A DNA stretch of 64,000 bases, taken from positions 1 through 64,000 of the forward strand of contig JAVBLS010000023.1 of NCBI GenBank assembly GCA_031553235.1, in the 5' to 3' direction. The position numbers were made by a program, and so were the translations under genes. The stretch's first letter is position 1. Every line of letters begins with the position of its first letter. Under the pieces are notes generated by a model. That model did not search any database and was not told the DNA's origin. It saw only the letters and a list, made by a program, of their open reading frames with translations. The DNA is from Frigididesulfovibrio sp031553235 (GTDB lineage: Bacteria; Desulfobacterota; Desulfovibrionia; Desulfovibrionales; Desulfovibrionaceae). This document shows, one piece after another, positions 7,767 to 17,266 of this stretch.

Positions 7767-9371
7767 TTGACTTCTTCATTTGAGCCCCAAAATCCGGCCG
7801 CGACCCCGCGCAAAAAGAATGGGGTGAAGCTTGCCACCAAGTCCCTCAAGGCGGATTGGTTCATGCCCATGCTGGAGAGCCTGGCCGGTCGCGACGAACT
7901 GAACGAAGTGGTGAAGAACCGCGTGGTCAAGTCCTGCGAGTTGCTGGACGCCGGCGTGAACCTGTACGCCAACGGTTTCGTCAAACATGACGGCGTGGCC
8001 GAGATTACCGCCCGCTTTGAGGCGGCCGAGGCGGAAGAATTGGCCGAGGCCGGGGAATTCCAACTGGCCGGGCGTATCGTTTCGCTGCGCTCCTTCGGCA
8101 AGGTGGCCTTTTTTCACCTCATGGACGTGGCCGGCCGCATCCAATGTTACGCGGCCAAAGAAATTCTCGGTGAAGACGTCTACACCCTGTTTAAAAAATT
8201 CGATACCGGCGACATCGTGGGCGTGCGCGGCAAGCTTTTCCGCACCAAGACCGACGAACTGACCCTGGAATGCGCCGCCGTGACCCTGCTCTCCAAGTCC
8301 ATCCGCCCCCTGCCGGAAAAATACCACGGCCTGAAGGATATGGAGATTCGCTACCGGCAGCGCTACGTGGACCTGATCGTCACCCCGCGCACCCGCGAGG
8401 TTTTTCAGAAACGCATCGCCATTGTTCGGGAATTCCGGCGCTTCATGGAAGACCAGGGCTTTCTTGAAGTGGAAACGCCCATGATGCAGCCCATCCCCGG
8501 CGGAGCCACGGCCAGACCCTTTTCCACCCACCACAATGCCCTGGACATGAAGCTGTACATGCGCATCGCTCCGGAGCTGTACTTGAAGCGCCTGCTGGTG
8601 GGTGGGTTTGAAAAGGTCTTTGAAATCAACCGCAACTTCCGTAACGAAGGCATTTCCACCCGACACAACCCCGAGTTCACCATGTGTGAGTTTTACTGGG
8701 CCTATGCCACTTTCGAAGACCTCATGGACCTGACCGAGCGGTTGTTCGCGCACATTGCCCAGAGTGTCTGCGGCACGACCAAGATCATCTACCAGGAGCA
8801 GGAGGTGGATCTGACCCCCGGCACCTGGAAGCGTCTGCCCTTTTTCGAATCATTGGAAAGCATCGGCGGACACTCGCCGGACTTTTACTGGAACTACGAC
8901 GCCATGCGTCATTACATCCGGCAAAAGGGCGAGAAGGTGGTGGAAGGCGAGAAGACCGCCAAACTCCAGGCCAAGCTCTTTGACCTGGATGTCGAGCCCA
9001 GGCTGATCCAGCCCACCTTCATCTACCACTATCCTACGGACATTTCGCCATTGTCCCGGCGCAACGAGCAAAACCCCAATGTCACCGACCGCTACGAGTT
9101 GTTCATCACCGGCCGCGAGTTGGCCAACGCCTTTTCCGAGCTCAACGACCCCGTTGACCAACGTATGCGCTTTGAGGAACAGGTGGCTGAAAAGGCGGCC
9201 GGCGACGACGAAGCCCACAGCATGGACGAAGACTACCTGCGCGCTCTGGAATACGGCATGCCCCCGGCCGCCGGCCAGGGTGTGGGCATAGACCGGCTGG
9301 TCATGCTGCTGACCGATTCGCCTTCCATTCGGGAAGTGATTCTCTTCCCGCTGCTCAAGCCTGAAAGCTGA
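7767..9371 (+). CDS. lysS: lysyl-tRNA synthetase, class II
   Basis: LysS charges tRNA-Lys in two ATP-driven steps. About 534 residues. An OB-fold anticodon-binding domain comes first (AGRIVSLRSFGKVAFFHLMD). The class II catalytic core follows with motif 1 (RRFMEDQGFLEVETPMMQP), motif 2 (KVFEINRNFRNEGISTRHNPEFT) and motif 3 (GMPPAAGQGVGIDRLVMLLT). The start is uncertain. TTG at 7767 has GGAG eight bases upstream and is my choice; ATG at 7863 or 7869 would give 499-502 residues and lack the basic leader. It heads the envelope gene run, with the lipoprotein permease starting 14 bases after its stop. Confidence 0.93.
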   Translation: MTSSFEPQNPAATPRKKNGVKLATKSLKADWFMPMLESLAGRDELNEVVKNRVVKSCELLDAGVNLYANGFVKHDGVAEITARFEAAEAEELAEAGEFQLAGRIVSLRSFGKVAFFHLMDVAGRIQCYAAKEILGEDVYTLFKKFDTGDIVGVRGKLFRTKTDELTLECAAVTLLSKSIRPLPEKYHGLKDMEIRYRQRYVDLIVTPRTREVFQKRIAIVREFRRFMEDQGFLEVETPMMQPIPGGATARPFSTHHNALDMKLYMRIAPELYLKRLLVGGFEKVFEINRNFRNEGISTRHNPEFTMCEFYWAYATFEDLMDLTERLFAHIAQSVCGTTKIIYQEQEVDLTPGTWKRLPFFESLESIGGHSPDFYWNYDAMRHYIRQKGEKVVEGEKTAKLQAKLFDLDVEPRLIQPTFIYHYPTDISPLSRRNEQNPNVTDRYELFITGRELANAFSELNDPVDQRMRFEEQVAEKAAGDDEAHSMDEDYLRALEYGMPPAAGQGVGIDRLVMLLTDSPSIREVILFPLLKPES

Positions 9372-9384
9372 GGCCCAGCCGCAC

Positions 9385-10611
9385 ATGCGCTTTGAAATCC
9401 AGATCGCCCTGCGCTACCTGCTTGCCGTCAGGAACCGGGGCTTCATCTCCATAACCGCCCTGCTTTCGGTCCTTGGCGTAACCATCGGGGTGGGCGCTCT
9501 GATTATCGTCATGGCCGTGATGACCGGCTTCACCACCGACCTGCGGGAAAAAATCCTGGGTGTGGCCTCGCACGTCGTGGTCCGGCACGCGGGCGGGCTC
9601 GGCCTGGAAGCCACGGCGGTGATGGATGCCATCCGGGACACGCCCGGCGTGGTCGCGGCCACCCCATACGTGCAGACCGGGGTAATGCTCTCCACCTCGG
9701 CCGGGAGCAAGGGCGGGGTGCTGCGCGGCATCGACACCAAAACCGCTCCGGAAGTGCTGGGCGTGCTGCGCAAGATCGCCCGCGGCAGCCTTGAGGCCCT
9801 GGACGATCCCACGGGTCTGCCCGGCATTGTCATGGGCGGGCAGTTGGCCCGCTCTCTGGGCGTGGACCTGGGCAGTCGGGTGAACGTGCTGGTGCCCACG
9901 GGCGAACGCAGCGCAGCCGGCTTCAACCCCAAGATCAAGGCCTTCCGGGTGGTGGGCGTGTTCAATCTGGGCTTGAGCGAATATGACTCGGCCCTGTGTT
10001 TCGTGAACCTGCAGAACGCCCGCGAGATCATGGGCCTGCCGCCGCGCTGGGCCGAAGGGGTGGAAGTGGCGGTGCACGACATCTATCAGGCCGACGTGGT
10101 CTCCAACGCCATTGTCGCCCGCCTGGGGCCGCCCTACTACGCCGACACCTGGATGACCATGTACGCCGGCTTTTTCGCCGCTCTCAAGCTGGAAAAATCG
10201 GCCATGGCCGTGATCCTCACCCTGATCGTCCTGGTGGGCGCCTTTTCCATCATCACCTCCCTGGTCATGCTGGTCATGGAAAAAACCCGCGAGATCGCCG
10301 TGCTCATGAGCATGGGCGCCACCAAAGGGATGATCCGACGCATCTTCATGCTCCAGGGCATCTTCATCGGCCTGGCCGGCACCCTGCTGGGCCTGGGCCT
10401 GGGCCTGCTCGGCTGCGAGCTGCTGGCCAAGTATAAATTCATCCAACTGCCCAAGGGGGTCTATTCCCTGGACTACCTGCCCGTGCTGATCCGGCCCACG
10501 GACGTGGCCTCCACCTGCATCGCCGCCCTGCTGCTGTGCTTTCTCGCCACTCTTTACCCGTCTTCCACCGCCGCCCGCCTGGAGCCGGTGGAAGCCATGC
10601 GTCGGGAATAG
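9385..10611 (+). CDS. lolC: lipoprotein-releasing ABC permease, LolC/LolE family
   Basis: This 408-residue inner-membrane permease extracts mature lipoproteins from the inner membrane and hands them to LolA. It has the LolC/E layout: one N-terminal membrane helix (about 20-50, LLSVLGVTIGVGALIIVMAV), a periplasmic domain of about 200 residues, then three helices in the FtsX-type C-terminal part (about 270-405), including the EKTREIAVLMSMGATKGMIR coupling segment. Only one permease gene is present, so it probably works as a homodimer with LolD, as in bacteria with a single LolC/E. It lies directly before lolD with two bases between stop and the first possible ATG. The choice between C and E is arbitrary. 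Confidence 0.9.
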   Translation: MRFEIQIALRYLLAVRNRGFISITALLSVLGVTIGVGALIIVMAVMTGFTTDLREKILGVASHVVVRHAGGLGLEATAVMDAIRDTPGVVAATPYVQTGVMLSTSAGSKGGVLRGIDTKTAPEVLGVLRKIARGSLEALDDPTGLPGIVMGGQLARSLGVDLGSRVNVLVPTGERSAAGFNPKIKAFRVVGVFNLGLSEYDSALCFVNLQNAREIMGLPPRWAEGVEVAVHDIYQADVVSNAIVARLGPPYYADTWMTMYAGFFAALKLEKSAMAVILTLIVLVGAFSIITSLVMLVMEKTREIAVLMSMGATKGMIRRIFMLQGIFIGLAGTLLGLGLGLLGCELLAKYKFIQLPKGVYSLDYLPVLIRPTDVASTCIAALLLCFLATLYPSSTAARLEPVEAMRRE

Positions 10612-10613
10612 TC

Positions 10614-11345
10614 ATGCGCGACCGAGCGGAAAACATGAGCAAAGCCCTTGCCGGCGACCCCACTCTGCCGTTATACCGGCTGGAAAGCGTCGGCCGGGCC
10701 TACGACGGGCCGGGCGAGCGCATCACGGTGCTCAGGAGCATCAACCTGACCGTGCGGGCCGGAGAAACTCTGGCCGTAGTGGGGTCTTCCGGGTCGGGCA
10801 AATCCACCCTGCTGCACATCCTGGGCACCCTGGCCGAGCCTTCGGCCGGGAGCGTTTTTTTTGCCGGGCGGAATCTGGCCAAAATGTCCTTCGGGCAAAA
10901 GGCCGAACTGCGCAACAGGGAATTGGGGTTTGTTTTCCAGTTTCACCACCTGCTGCCGGATTTCAACGCCTTGGAAAACGCGGCCATGCCCGCGCTCATT
11001 GCCGGGGCGTCCAAAGCCGCTGCTTTAAGGCGGGCGCGCGAGGTTCTGGAGCGCATCGGCCTTTTGCACCGAGCCAATTATAATGTTACGTTGCTTTCCG
11101 GCGGCGAACGGCAACGGGTGGCCATAGCCCGGGCCGTGTTGCAAAACCCCGCGGTGATTCTGGCCGACGAGCCCACGGGGAACCTGGACGAGCATACCGG
11201 CAGGCAGGTGGCGGACCTGCTGCTGGACTTGAACGCTGCGAACGGGACCGCCCTGGTGGTGGTCACCCATAATCCGGAACTTGCCGACCGCATGGAACGA
11301 CGTTTAGAACTCAAGTCTGGAGAACTCTATGAACAAACGCGCTGA
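10614..11345 (+). CDS. lolD: lipoprotein-releasing ABC ATPase LolD
   Basis: This 243-residue ATPase powers the LolC/E permease. It shows Walker A (VVGSSGSGKSTLLHILG), the Q-loop with the LolD/MacB-type FVFQFHHLLPDF, the ABC signature LLSGGERQRVAIARA, Walker B with catalytic Glu (VILADEPTGNLD) and the H-loop (VVVTHNPELA). Two starts are possible: ATG 10614 right behind the permease, or ATG 10635 with GCGGA five bases upstream. The 3' end overlaps the start of bamA by 17 bases, so lipoprotein export and outer-membrane protein assembly are translationally linked here. Confidence 0.93.
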   Translation: MRDRAENMSKALAGDPTLPLYRLESVGRAYDGPGERITVLRSINLTVRAGETLAVVGSSGSGKSTLLHILGTLAEPSAGSVFFAGRNLAKMSFGQKAELRNRELGFVFQFHHLLPDFNALENAAMPALIAGASKAAALRRAREVLERIGLLHRANYNVTLLSGGERQRVAIARAVLQNPAVILADEPTGNLDEHTGRQVADLLLDLNAANGTALVVVTHNPELADRMERRLELKSGELYEQTR

Positions 11346-14046
11346 CCGGTTTCGGAACATCTGGAGCACCCTGGCGCCGGTCCTTCTCGGCCTTCTCCTG
11401 TGCGGCTTCGCCGGTGGAGCCGAGGCCGCCGAAGCCAAGGGGGAGCAAACCCCGGTGCTTCTGGTTCTGCCGTTCCAGATGAATGCCGGCCAGGAACTGG
11501 ACCACATGCCGGGCAACTTTGCGGACCTGGTGGCCTCCGGTCTGCAGAGTCGCGGCCTGAAGGTGGTGCCCCAGGAGACCGCGGACAAACTCCTCGAACA
11601 GCGCAAGATCCAGACTCTCGACCTGGCCACGGTGCGCACCCTGGCCAAGGCCGTGGGCGCGACCCACGCGGTCTACGGGGCCATCAGCGAACTCGGCGAC
11701 ACCATCAGCGTCGACTCGCGCCTGGTGCCCGTCTCCGGCGCCAGCGCCCGGCCCATCTATGTGGAACAGCGCACCGGCACGGGTGCCCTGACTCCCTCGG
11801 CCGACGAGCTTGCGGGCAAAATCAGCGCCGATTTTTCCCGCAAAGGCGTGGTGGCCGGCGTGGAAGTGCGCGGCACCAAAGTGCTTGACCCCGACGTGGT
11901 GCTCATGCGCATCAATACCCGCAAGGGCGACACGCTCGATTCCGCCGCCGTGGACCGCGAAGTCAAGCGCATCTGGGATCTGGGCTGGTTCAGCGACGTC
12001 AAGGTCGACGTCGAACCGCGTGCCGACGGCCTCTACGTGGTCTATACCGTGGTGGAAAAGCCGCGCATCGAGACCATCACCGTGGAAGGCGCCCACGCCA
12101 TGGACAGCGATGATGTTCTCGAACTGATGGGCACCAAGACCGGCGGCGTGCTCAATGAAAAGCTCCTGGCCGAAGACAAGCAGAAGATCCTTGAGGAATA
12201 CCACACCAAGGGCTATTACCTGACCAAGGTCGACACCCGCATCGACACCCGCCAGGGCGGCTCGTCCGCGGCCCTGGTGGTGACCATCGACGAGGGCAAA
12301 AAGCTCTACATCAAGAAGGTGGTCATCGAGGGCGCCAAGGAAATGAGCGAAAGCGACGTCAAGGACGAAATGCTCCTGACCGAACGCGGTATGTTTTCCT
12401 GGATCACCGGCACCGGAGTGCTCAAGGAAGAACTGATCGAGCGCGATGCCGCGGCCATTTCCTCCTTCTATCTCAACCACGGCTTCCTGGACATCACCGT
12501 GGCGGCCGCGAAGATCGACTACGACGAAGACGGCATCGTCGTCACCTTCCCGATCAGCGAAGGGCCGCGCTACAAGCTCGGCAAGATTTCTTTCGCCGGC
12601 GACCTGATCGAGTCTGAAGAAGATCTGAAAAAGGTCACCAAGCTTGACGATATGGCCACCGAAGGTGATTACTTCGACCTCTCGGTGATGCAGGACGACA
12701 CCCGCAAGCTCACCGACCTTTACAGCGACTTCGGCTATGCCTTTGCCGACGTCAACCCGCGTCCGGTGAAGCACGACGGCGAGAGCGTCGCCGACATTGT
12801 CTTCAACATCAACAAGGGCAACAAGGTTTTTGTGCGCCGCGTGCTGGTGGAAGGCAACAACAAGACCCGCGACAACGTTATCTTGCGTGAAATGCGCATC
12901 ACCGACGACGAGCCTTTTCAGGGTTCCAAGCTGCGCCGCAGCACCGAGCGCCTGAACAAACTCGGTTACTTTGAAGTGGCCGAGGCAGAACTGGTGCCCA
13001 CCGACAAGCCCGACGAGGTCGACCTCAAGGTCAAGGTCAAAGAGCGGCCCACGGGCGCGCTCATGGGCGGCGTCGGCTACTCGACCTTCTCCAGCTTCGG
13101 CGTGACCGGCACGATCATGGAACGCAACCTCTGGGGCAAGGGCTACAACCTGGCTTTGCAGGCAGGCGTTTCCGGCCGGCGCGACGCCGTGACCCTTTCC
13201 TTCACCAACCCGCGCTGGAACGACACCAATCTGTCGGCAGGCATCGACATCTACCACTGGCGAGACGACTACATCGACTATCGCAAGCGGACCACCGGCG
13301 CCACCCTGCGCTTCGGCTATCCCATAGGCGAATATACCACCGTGGGTTGGGGTTACCGCCTGGACCAGTACAAGCTCTATGATCTTGATGACGACGCCTC
13401 CTCGATCATCGAGAAATACGCCGACGGCGTCCGCTACTCCAGCGTGCTCCTGGGCCGGATCACCCGCGACACCACCAACAAGGATCGCCCGACCAACGGC
13501 AATATCGATCGTATCGGCATTGAATACGGCGGCGGCGTTGTCGGCGGCGACGACGACTTCATCACCCTTTCGGCCGAGCACCAGACCTACTATCAGCTCA
13601 AGCCGGACCATGTGCTGCACCTGCGCGTTAAGGGCTCGGCCATCTTCAACAACGGTTCGAGCGAAGTGCCCGTGTTCGAGCGCTTCTGGATGGGCGGCAT
13701 CGATACGGTACGCGGCTATGACAGCCGCGACATCGTGCCGCGCGACCCCGAAACCGGCGACCGTATCGGCGGCACTCGCATGGCCTATGCCAACTTCGAA
13801 TACATCTGGAGCATCAGCAACGAGTTGGGGCTGAACCTGGTGCCCTTCTATGACATGGGCTTCGACATCGCCACGGACCAAGACTGGAACTGGAGCGATG
13901 AACTCAAGCGTTCCGCCGGCCTCGAGCTGCGCTGGCGCTCCCCCATGGGCGACCTGCGCTTCTCCTACGGCATTCCCTTTGACGACAATCGGGACGGCAG
14001 CAGAGACTCGGGGCGCTTCGAGTTCTCCATGGGCCAGTTCTTCTAA
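11329..14046 (+). CDS. bamA: outer-membrane protein assembly factor BamA, with an extra N-terminal domain
   Basis: BamA folds and inserts beta-barrel proteins into the outer membrane. The 905-residue chain has a signal peptide (about 1-35, ending near AEAA). Then comes an additional domain at about 42-165 (LLVLPFQMNAGQELDHMPGN, VASGLQSRGLKVVPQE, ATHAVYGAISELGDTISVDS) that resembles the CsgG/TolB-N fold and is absent from E. coli BamA. Five POTRA domains follow (about 175-570; e.g. VEVRGTKVLDPDVVLMRI and VLVEGNNKTRDNVILREM), then the 16-strand barrel with the VRGYDSRDIV motif in loop 6 and a terminal Phe (FSMGQFF). It overlaps lolD by 17 bases. At 905 residues it is about 100 longer than the usual 800. 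Confidence 0.95.
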   Translation: MNKRADRFRNIWSTLAPVLLGLLLCGFAGGAEAAEAKGEQTPVLLVLPFQMNAGQELDHMPGNFADLVASGLQSRGLKVVPQETADKLLEQRKIQTLDLATVRTLAKAVGATHAVYGAISELGDTISVDSRLVPVSGASARPIYVEQRTGTGALTPSADELAGKISADFSRKGVVAGVEVRGTKVLDPDVVLMRINTRKGDTLDSAAVDREVKRIWDLGWFSDVKVDVEPRADGLYVVYTVVEKPRIETITVEGAHAMDSDDVLELMGTKTGGVLNEKLLAEDKQKILEEYHTKGYYLTKVDTRIDTRQGGSSAALVVTIDEGKKLYIKKVVIEGAKEMSESDVKDEMLLTERGMFSWITGTGVLKEELIERDAAAISSFYLNHGFLDITVAAAKIDYDEDGIVVTFPISEGPRYKLGKISFAGDLIESEEDLKKVTKLDDMATEGDYFDLSVMQDDTRKLTDLYSDFGYAFADVNPRPVKHDGESVADIVFNINKGNKVFVRRVLVEGNNKTRDNVILREMRITDDEPFQGSKLRRSTERLNKLGYFEVAEAELVPTDKPDEVDLKVKVKERPTGALMGGVGYSTFSSFGVTGTIMERNLWGKGYNLALQAGVSGRRDAVTLSFTNPRWNDTNLSAGIDIYHWRDDYIDYRKRTTGATLRFGYPIGEYTTVGWGYRLDQYKLYDLDDDASSIIEKYADGVRYSSVLLGRITRDTTNKDRPTNGNIDRIGIEYGGGVVGGDDDFITLSAEHQTYYQLKPDHVLHLRVKGSAIFNNGSSEVPVFERFWMGGIDTVRGYDSRDIVPRDPETGDRIGGTRMAYANFEYIWSISNELGLNLVPFYDMGFDIATDQDWNWSDELKRSAGLELRWRSPMGDLRFSYGIPFDDNRDGSRDSGRFEFSMGQFF

Positions 14047-14102
14047 AGGAACAACAAGAACTAGGGGGGCCCAAAGCCCCCCTCGACGCATACAGACACA
14101 GG

Positions 14103-15497
14103 ATGAACGGAGCCACAAGGGTAAAAACAGCCGGCCTGCGGGCCGTCCCGCTGCGAAAGTCCGCCTTTTTACTTTTGCTCCTGCTGTTGCTCATGCTCCA
14201 GGGCACAGTGCCGGCCTCGGCCGCGCCGGCCGCCCGAGACGCCCGGGCCTCCCGCCTGGAAAGTCTGATTAAAGATTTTGATGCGCTGTGCCGCGACGCC
14301 AAAAAAGGCGCCATGCGCGATTCTTGGCTCTCCCTGGAAAAAGGCTTCAAGGCAGTGTCCGACAAGGGTGGGGGAGATGTCGGGGCACGGGCGCTCTTCT
14401 ACTACGCCCGCAGTCGCGAAGAGCTTTCCGACCGTTCTTTTTCCGCCGGCGACACGTCTGAGGCGGCATTCCGCTTCGGGGCCATGGCCCGGAAGTATTC
14501 CAAACACTCCCTGGCCCCGGAAAGCAAATACCGCCAAGCCGCCCTGCTGGCCGGACCGCGTCTGAACCGTGACGATGAGGCGCGCAAAGCCCTGAAAGAA
14601 TTGGCGAAGAAATGGCCCAACAGCAAGGCCGCAGCCCAGGGGAAAGTCCTGACCGCGAGCTTGGGCGAAAAAGACGCCACCGCCCCGCCCTCCCGGCGTG
14701 CCGCCGGCACCAAACCCGACGCCAAACCGGACGACGACGCCCCGGCCGCCCCACCCCGGCGCGCCTCCGCCCGTCGGGGCTCCGAAGACGTCATGGATAA
14801 GCTCGGCCTCTCGGTGCACACCATCACCATCGACGCCGGCCACGGCGGCAAAGACCCCGGCTGCATGCACAACAAGCTGATCGAAAAGGATCTCACCCTG
14901 GCCATGGCCAAGGCCATCGGCGCCGGCCTTGAAAGAAGGGGCTTCAAAGTGGTCTACACCCGCACGGGCAACCAGTACCACGCCCTTGACGTCCGCACCC
15001 GAAAGGCCAACGAACATAAGACCGACCTGTTCATTTCACTGCACTACAACGCCAGCAACGACGCCGGCGTGCACGGCCTTGAGATATACTACCTGAACAT
15101 GGCCCAGTCGGCCGACGCGGCCAAGGTCGCGGCCCGGGAAAACTCGGTCGCCAAGAGCAACGTCAGCGATCTGCAATTCATCCTCACCGACTTCACCTTG
15201 AACTCCAAGCTTGAGGAATCACGCGATCTGGCCGGCGAGGTGCGCCGGGGCATCATGAACCGGCTCAAAGCCGGCGGTGTGGCTTATCACGACAACGGCG
15301 TGCGTTCCGCCCCCTTTTATGTGCTCATGGGCACCCGCATGCCCGCCATTCTCGTGGAATTCGGCTACATCACCAACCCCGGCGACGCCGGCAAAATCGC
15401 CGGCAAGACCCTTTCCCGACTCCAGGCGGAGGGCCTGATCGACGGCATCGTCGCCTACCGCGACAAACTCGCCCGAAGCACCGCCGGCGCCCGCTGA
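14103..15497 (+). CDS. N-acetylmuramoyl-L-alanine amidase (AmiC type)
   Basis: This periplasmic zinc amidase cleaves the stem peptide from MurNAc, mainly at the septum. The 464-residue protein has a basic start and a leucine-rich signal peptide (about 18-42). A helical TPR-like region follows (45-190, SLAPESKYRQAALLAGPRLN), then an Ala/Pro-rich linker, then an Amidase_3 domain from about 238. The zinc ligands are His in IDAGHGGKDPG, Glu in LIEKDLTLAMA and His in FISLHYNAS; the catalytic Glu is in AILVEFGYITN. The N-terminal part is not an AMIN domain. It sits between bamA and ompH, an unusual insertion into that pair. Confidence 0.92.
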   Translation: MNGATRVKTAGLRAVPLRKSAFLLLLLLLLMLQGTVPASAAPAARDARASRLESLIKDFDALCRDAKKGAMRDSWLSLEKGFKAVSDKGGGDVGARALFYYARSREELSDRSFSAGDTSEAAFRFGAMARKYSKHSLAPESKYRQAALLAGPRLNRDDEARKALKELAKKWPNSKAAAQGKVLTASLGEKDATAPPSRRAAGTKPDAKPDDDAPAAPPRRASARRGSEDVMDKLGLSVHTITIDAGHGGKDPGCMHNKLIEKDLTLAMAKAIGAGLERRGFKVVYTRTGNQYHALDVRTRKANEHKTDLFISLHYNASNDAGVHGLEIYYLNMAQSADAAKVAARENSVAKSNVSDLQFILTDFTLNSKLEESRDLAGEVRRGIMNRLKAGGVAYHDNGVRSAPFYVLMGTRMPAILVEFGYITNPGDAGKIAGKTLSRLQAEGLIDGIVAYRDKLARSTAGAR

Positions 15498-15595
15498 ACT
15501 TGACCTGAGAGGCGCATAAGGCTATGTGACGGGGTGGCCTGCGGCGTTCCGGCCGTTGCGTCCCCAATTCCAGATCAACCCCCAAGGAGCCATCC

Positions 15596-16093
15596 ATGTT
15601 CAAGACCCTTGCCGCCGCTCTATGCCTTTTGCTGCTCACCGCCGTTTTTGCGGGCGCGGCCGAGATGAAGATCGCGGTATTCAACGTGCAGACGGTGACG
15701 GAAAAGAGCAACGTGCTCAAAGATGCCAAGAGTTCCATGGACAAGACCTTCAGCACGGAAAAGAGCCAGTTGGAAAAGCAGCGCCAGGATCTGGAGCGGC
15801 GGGCCACCGGCCTCAAAGAGGGCGACAAGGACGCCGCGGCCGCCCTGCAGAAAGACCAGCAGGCCTATTCCGATCGCGTCGGAGTTTACCTGCGCAAGAT
15901 CCAGGCTGCTGAAGGCCAAGTGCGCCAACAGATTGAAGCCACCCTCACCAAGGCGGCCGGCGAATACGCCAAAAAGCACGGCTACACCCTGATTCTCGAC
16001 GCCCAGAGCGCCCCCTACTTTGACTCCTCCTATGACGTGACCAACGATATGGTCGTCGAAGTGAACCGGGTCTGGCAGGAAGCCAAAAAGTAA
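15596..16093 (+). CDS. skp: periplasmic chaperone OmpH/Skp family
   Basis: Skp holds unfolded outer-membrane proteins in the periplasm on their way to BamA. The 165-residue precursor has a clear signal peptide (LAAALCLLLLTAVFAGAAE, cleavage near residue 22), then MKIAVFNVQTVTEKS, the usual first strand. A long charged coiled-coil tentacle (about 45-125) and the returning YTLILDAQSAPYFDSSYDVT segment complete the fold. It lies between the amidase and lpxD, as in the conserved bamA-skp-lpxD-fabZ-lpxA cluster. The ribosome site is AAGGAG. Confidence 0.9.
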   Translation: MFKTLAAALCLLLLTAVFAGAAEMKIAVFNVQTVTEKSNVLKDAKSSMDKTFSTEKSQLEKQRQDLERRATGLKEGDKDAAAALQKDQQAYSDRVGVYLRKIQAAEGQVRQQIEATLTKAAGEYAKKHGYTLILDAQSAPYFDSSYDVTNDMVVEVNRVWQEAKK

Positions 16094-16097
16094 GCGC

Positions 16098-17135
16098 ATG
16101 ACGCCCTCCCTTTCTTTTCTGGCCGAAAAGCTCGGACTGACCCTGGTGGGAGAAGACGCCGCCTTCACGGGCCTGAACACCCTGGAGGCGGCGGGCGAAA
16201 CCGAGGTCGCTTTCCTCGCCAATCCCAAGTACGCGCAATTTCTGGAAACCACCAAAGCCTGCGCGGTTATTGTGGACAAAGAACACGCCCAACGCTGCCG
16301 ACGCGCCCTGATCAGCGACAATCCCTACCGCGATTTCGCCGCGGCCGCCTCGTTTTTTGTCCGCAAACAGGGCCTGGAGTGCGGCATAAGCGAACTGGCC
16401 CACATCGACGCCTCGGCCGAGCTCGGCCCGGGCGTAGTGGTGCATCCCTTTGCCTTCATCGGCTCAGGGGCCAAACTCGGCGCGGGCTGCCGGATCTTTC
16501 CGGGCGCCTACGTGGGCGAAGACTGCCGCCTCGGCCCCGGCTGCACCCTCTACCCCAACGCCGTGCTCATGGCCGGGGTGGAACTGGGCGCCGGCTGCAC
16601 GATCAACGCGGGCGCCGTGGTCGGCGCGGACGGCTTCGGCTTTGCCATGATGGACGGCAAGATGCAAAAAATTCCTCAGATCGGCACGGTCAGGCTGGCC
16701 GACGGTGTGGACTTGGGTGCCAACACCTGCATCGACCGGGCCACTCTGGGCGCCACCGCCATCGGCAAAGACACCAAGATCGACAATCTGGTGCAGATCG
16801 GCCACAATGTCCGTGTGGGCGAAAACTGCCTGCTCATCTCGCAGGTGGGCATCGCAGGCAGCACCAGGGTGGGCGACCGGGTGACCATGGCCGGCCAGGT
16901 GGGCGTGTCCGGGCACCTGAACATCGGCGACGACGTGGTCATCGGGCCCAAGTCCGGGGTGGCCAAAGACATCCCGGCCAAGACCACCGGCAGCGGCGCC
17001 CCCTTCATGGAGGGCCGCACCTACATGCGCCATGCGGTACTGCAGCCGAAGCTGCCGGAGATATACCGCAGGTTCCAGGAACTGGAAAAAGAAGTAGCCC
17101 GGCTCAAGGCCCTGCTGCCGGACGAAAACAACTGA
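16098..17135 (+). CDS. lpxD: UDP-3-O-acylglucosamine N-acyltransferase LpxD
   Basis: LpxD adds the N-linked hydroxyacyl chain to UDP-3-O-acyl-glucosamine, the third step of lipid A synthesis. The 345-residue protein has the LpxD N-terminal uridine-binding domain (LGLTLVGEDAAFTGLNTLEA). A left-handed beta-helix of hexapeptide repeats follows (about 105-300). The catalytic His is in LVQIGHNVRVGENCLL, and GADGFGFAMMDGKMQKIPQ is the LpxD signature. A C-terminal helix ends the chain. It starts four bases after skp. Confidence 0.95.
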   Translation: MTPSLSFLAEKLGLTLVGEDAAFTGLNTLEAAGETEVAFLANPKYAQFLETTKACAVIVDKEHAQRCRRALISDNPYRDFAAAASFFVRKQGLECGISELAHIDASAELGPGVVVHPFAFIGSGAKLGAGCRIFPGAYVGEDCRLGPGCTLYPNAVLMAGVELGAGCTINAGAVVGADGFGFAMMDGKMQKIPQIGTVRLADGVDLGANTCIDRATLGATAIGKDTKIDNLVQIGHNVRVGENCLLISQVGIAGSTRVGDRVTMAGQVGVSGHLNIGDDVVIGPKSGVAKDIPAKTTGSGAPFMEGRTYMRHAVLQPKLPEIYRRFQELEKEVARLKALLPDENN

Positions 17136-17266
17136 TTTCGCCACCCCGGCGCGCCCGGCCCGCAAGCGTCGCGGCCACCGCAGCCGGGTGCCGGCAATTT
17201 CAAGCCGCAGCCGGTCGGTTCTCCGGTCGGCTGCAGACAGACCGCTCTGACGGACGCGAGGTGTGT

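Noticed and set aside
11311..14118. 935-codon open frame antisense to bamA
   Set aside because: It mirrors the bamA codons, is His/Val/Gly-rich without any domain, and has no ribosome site; such frames are common in high-GC DNA.
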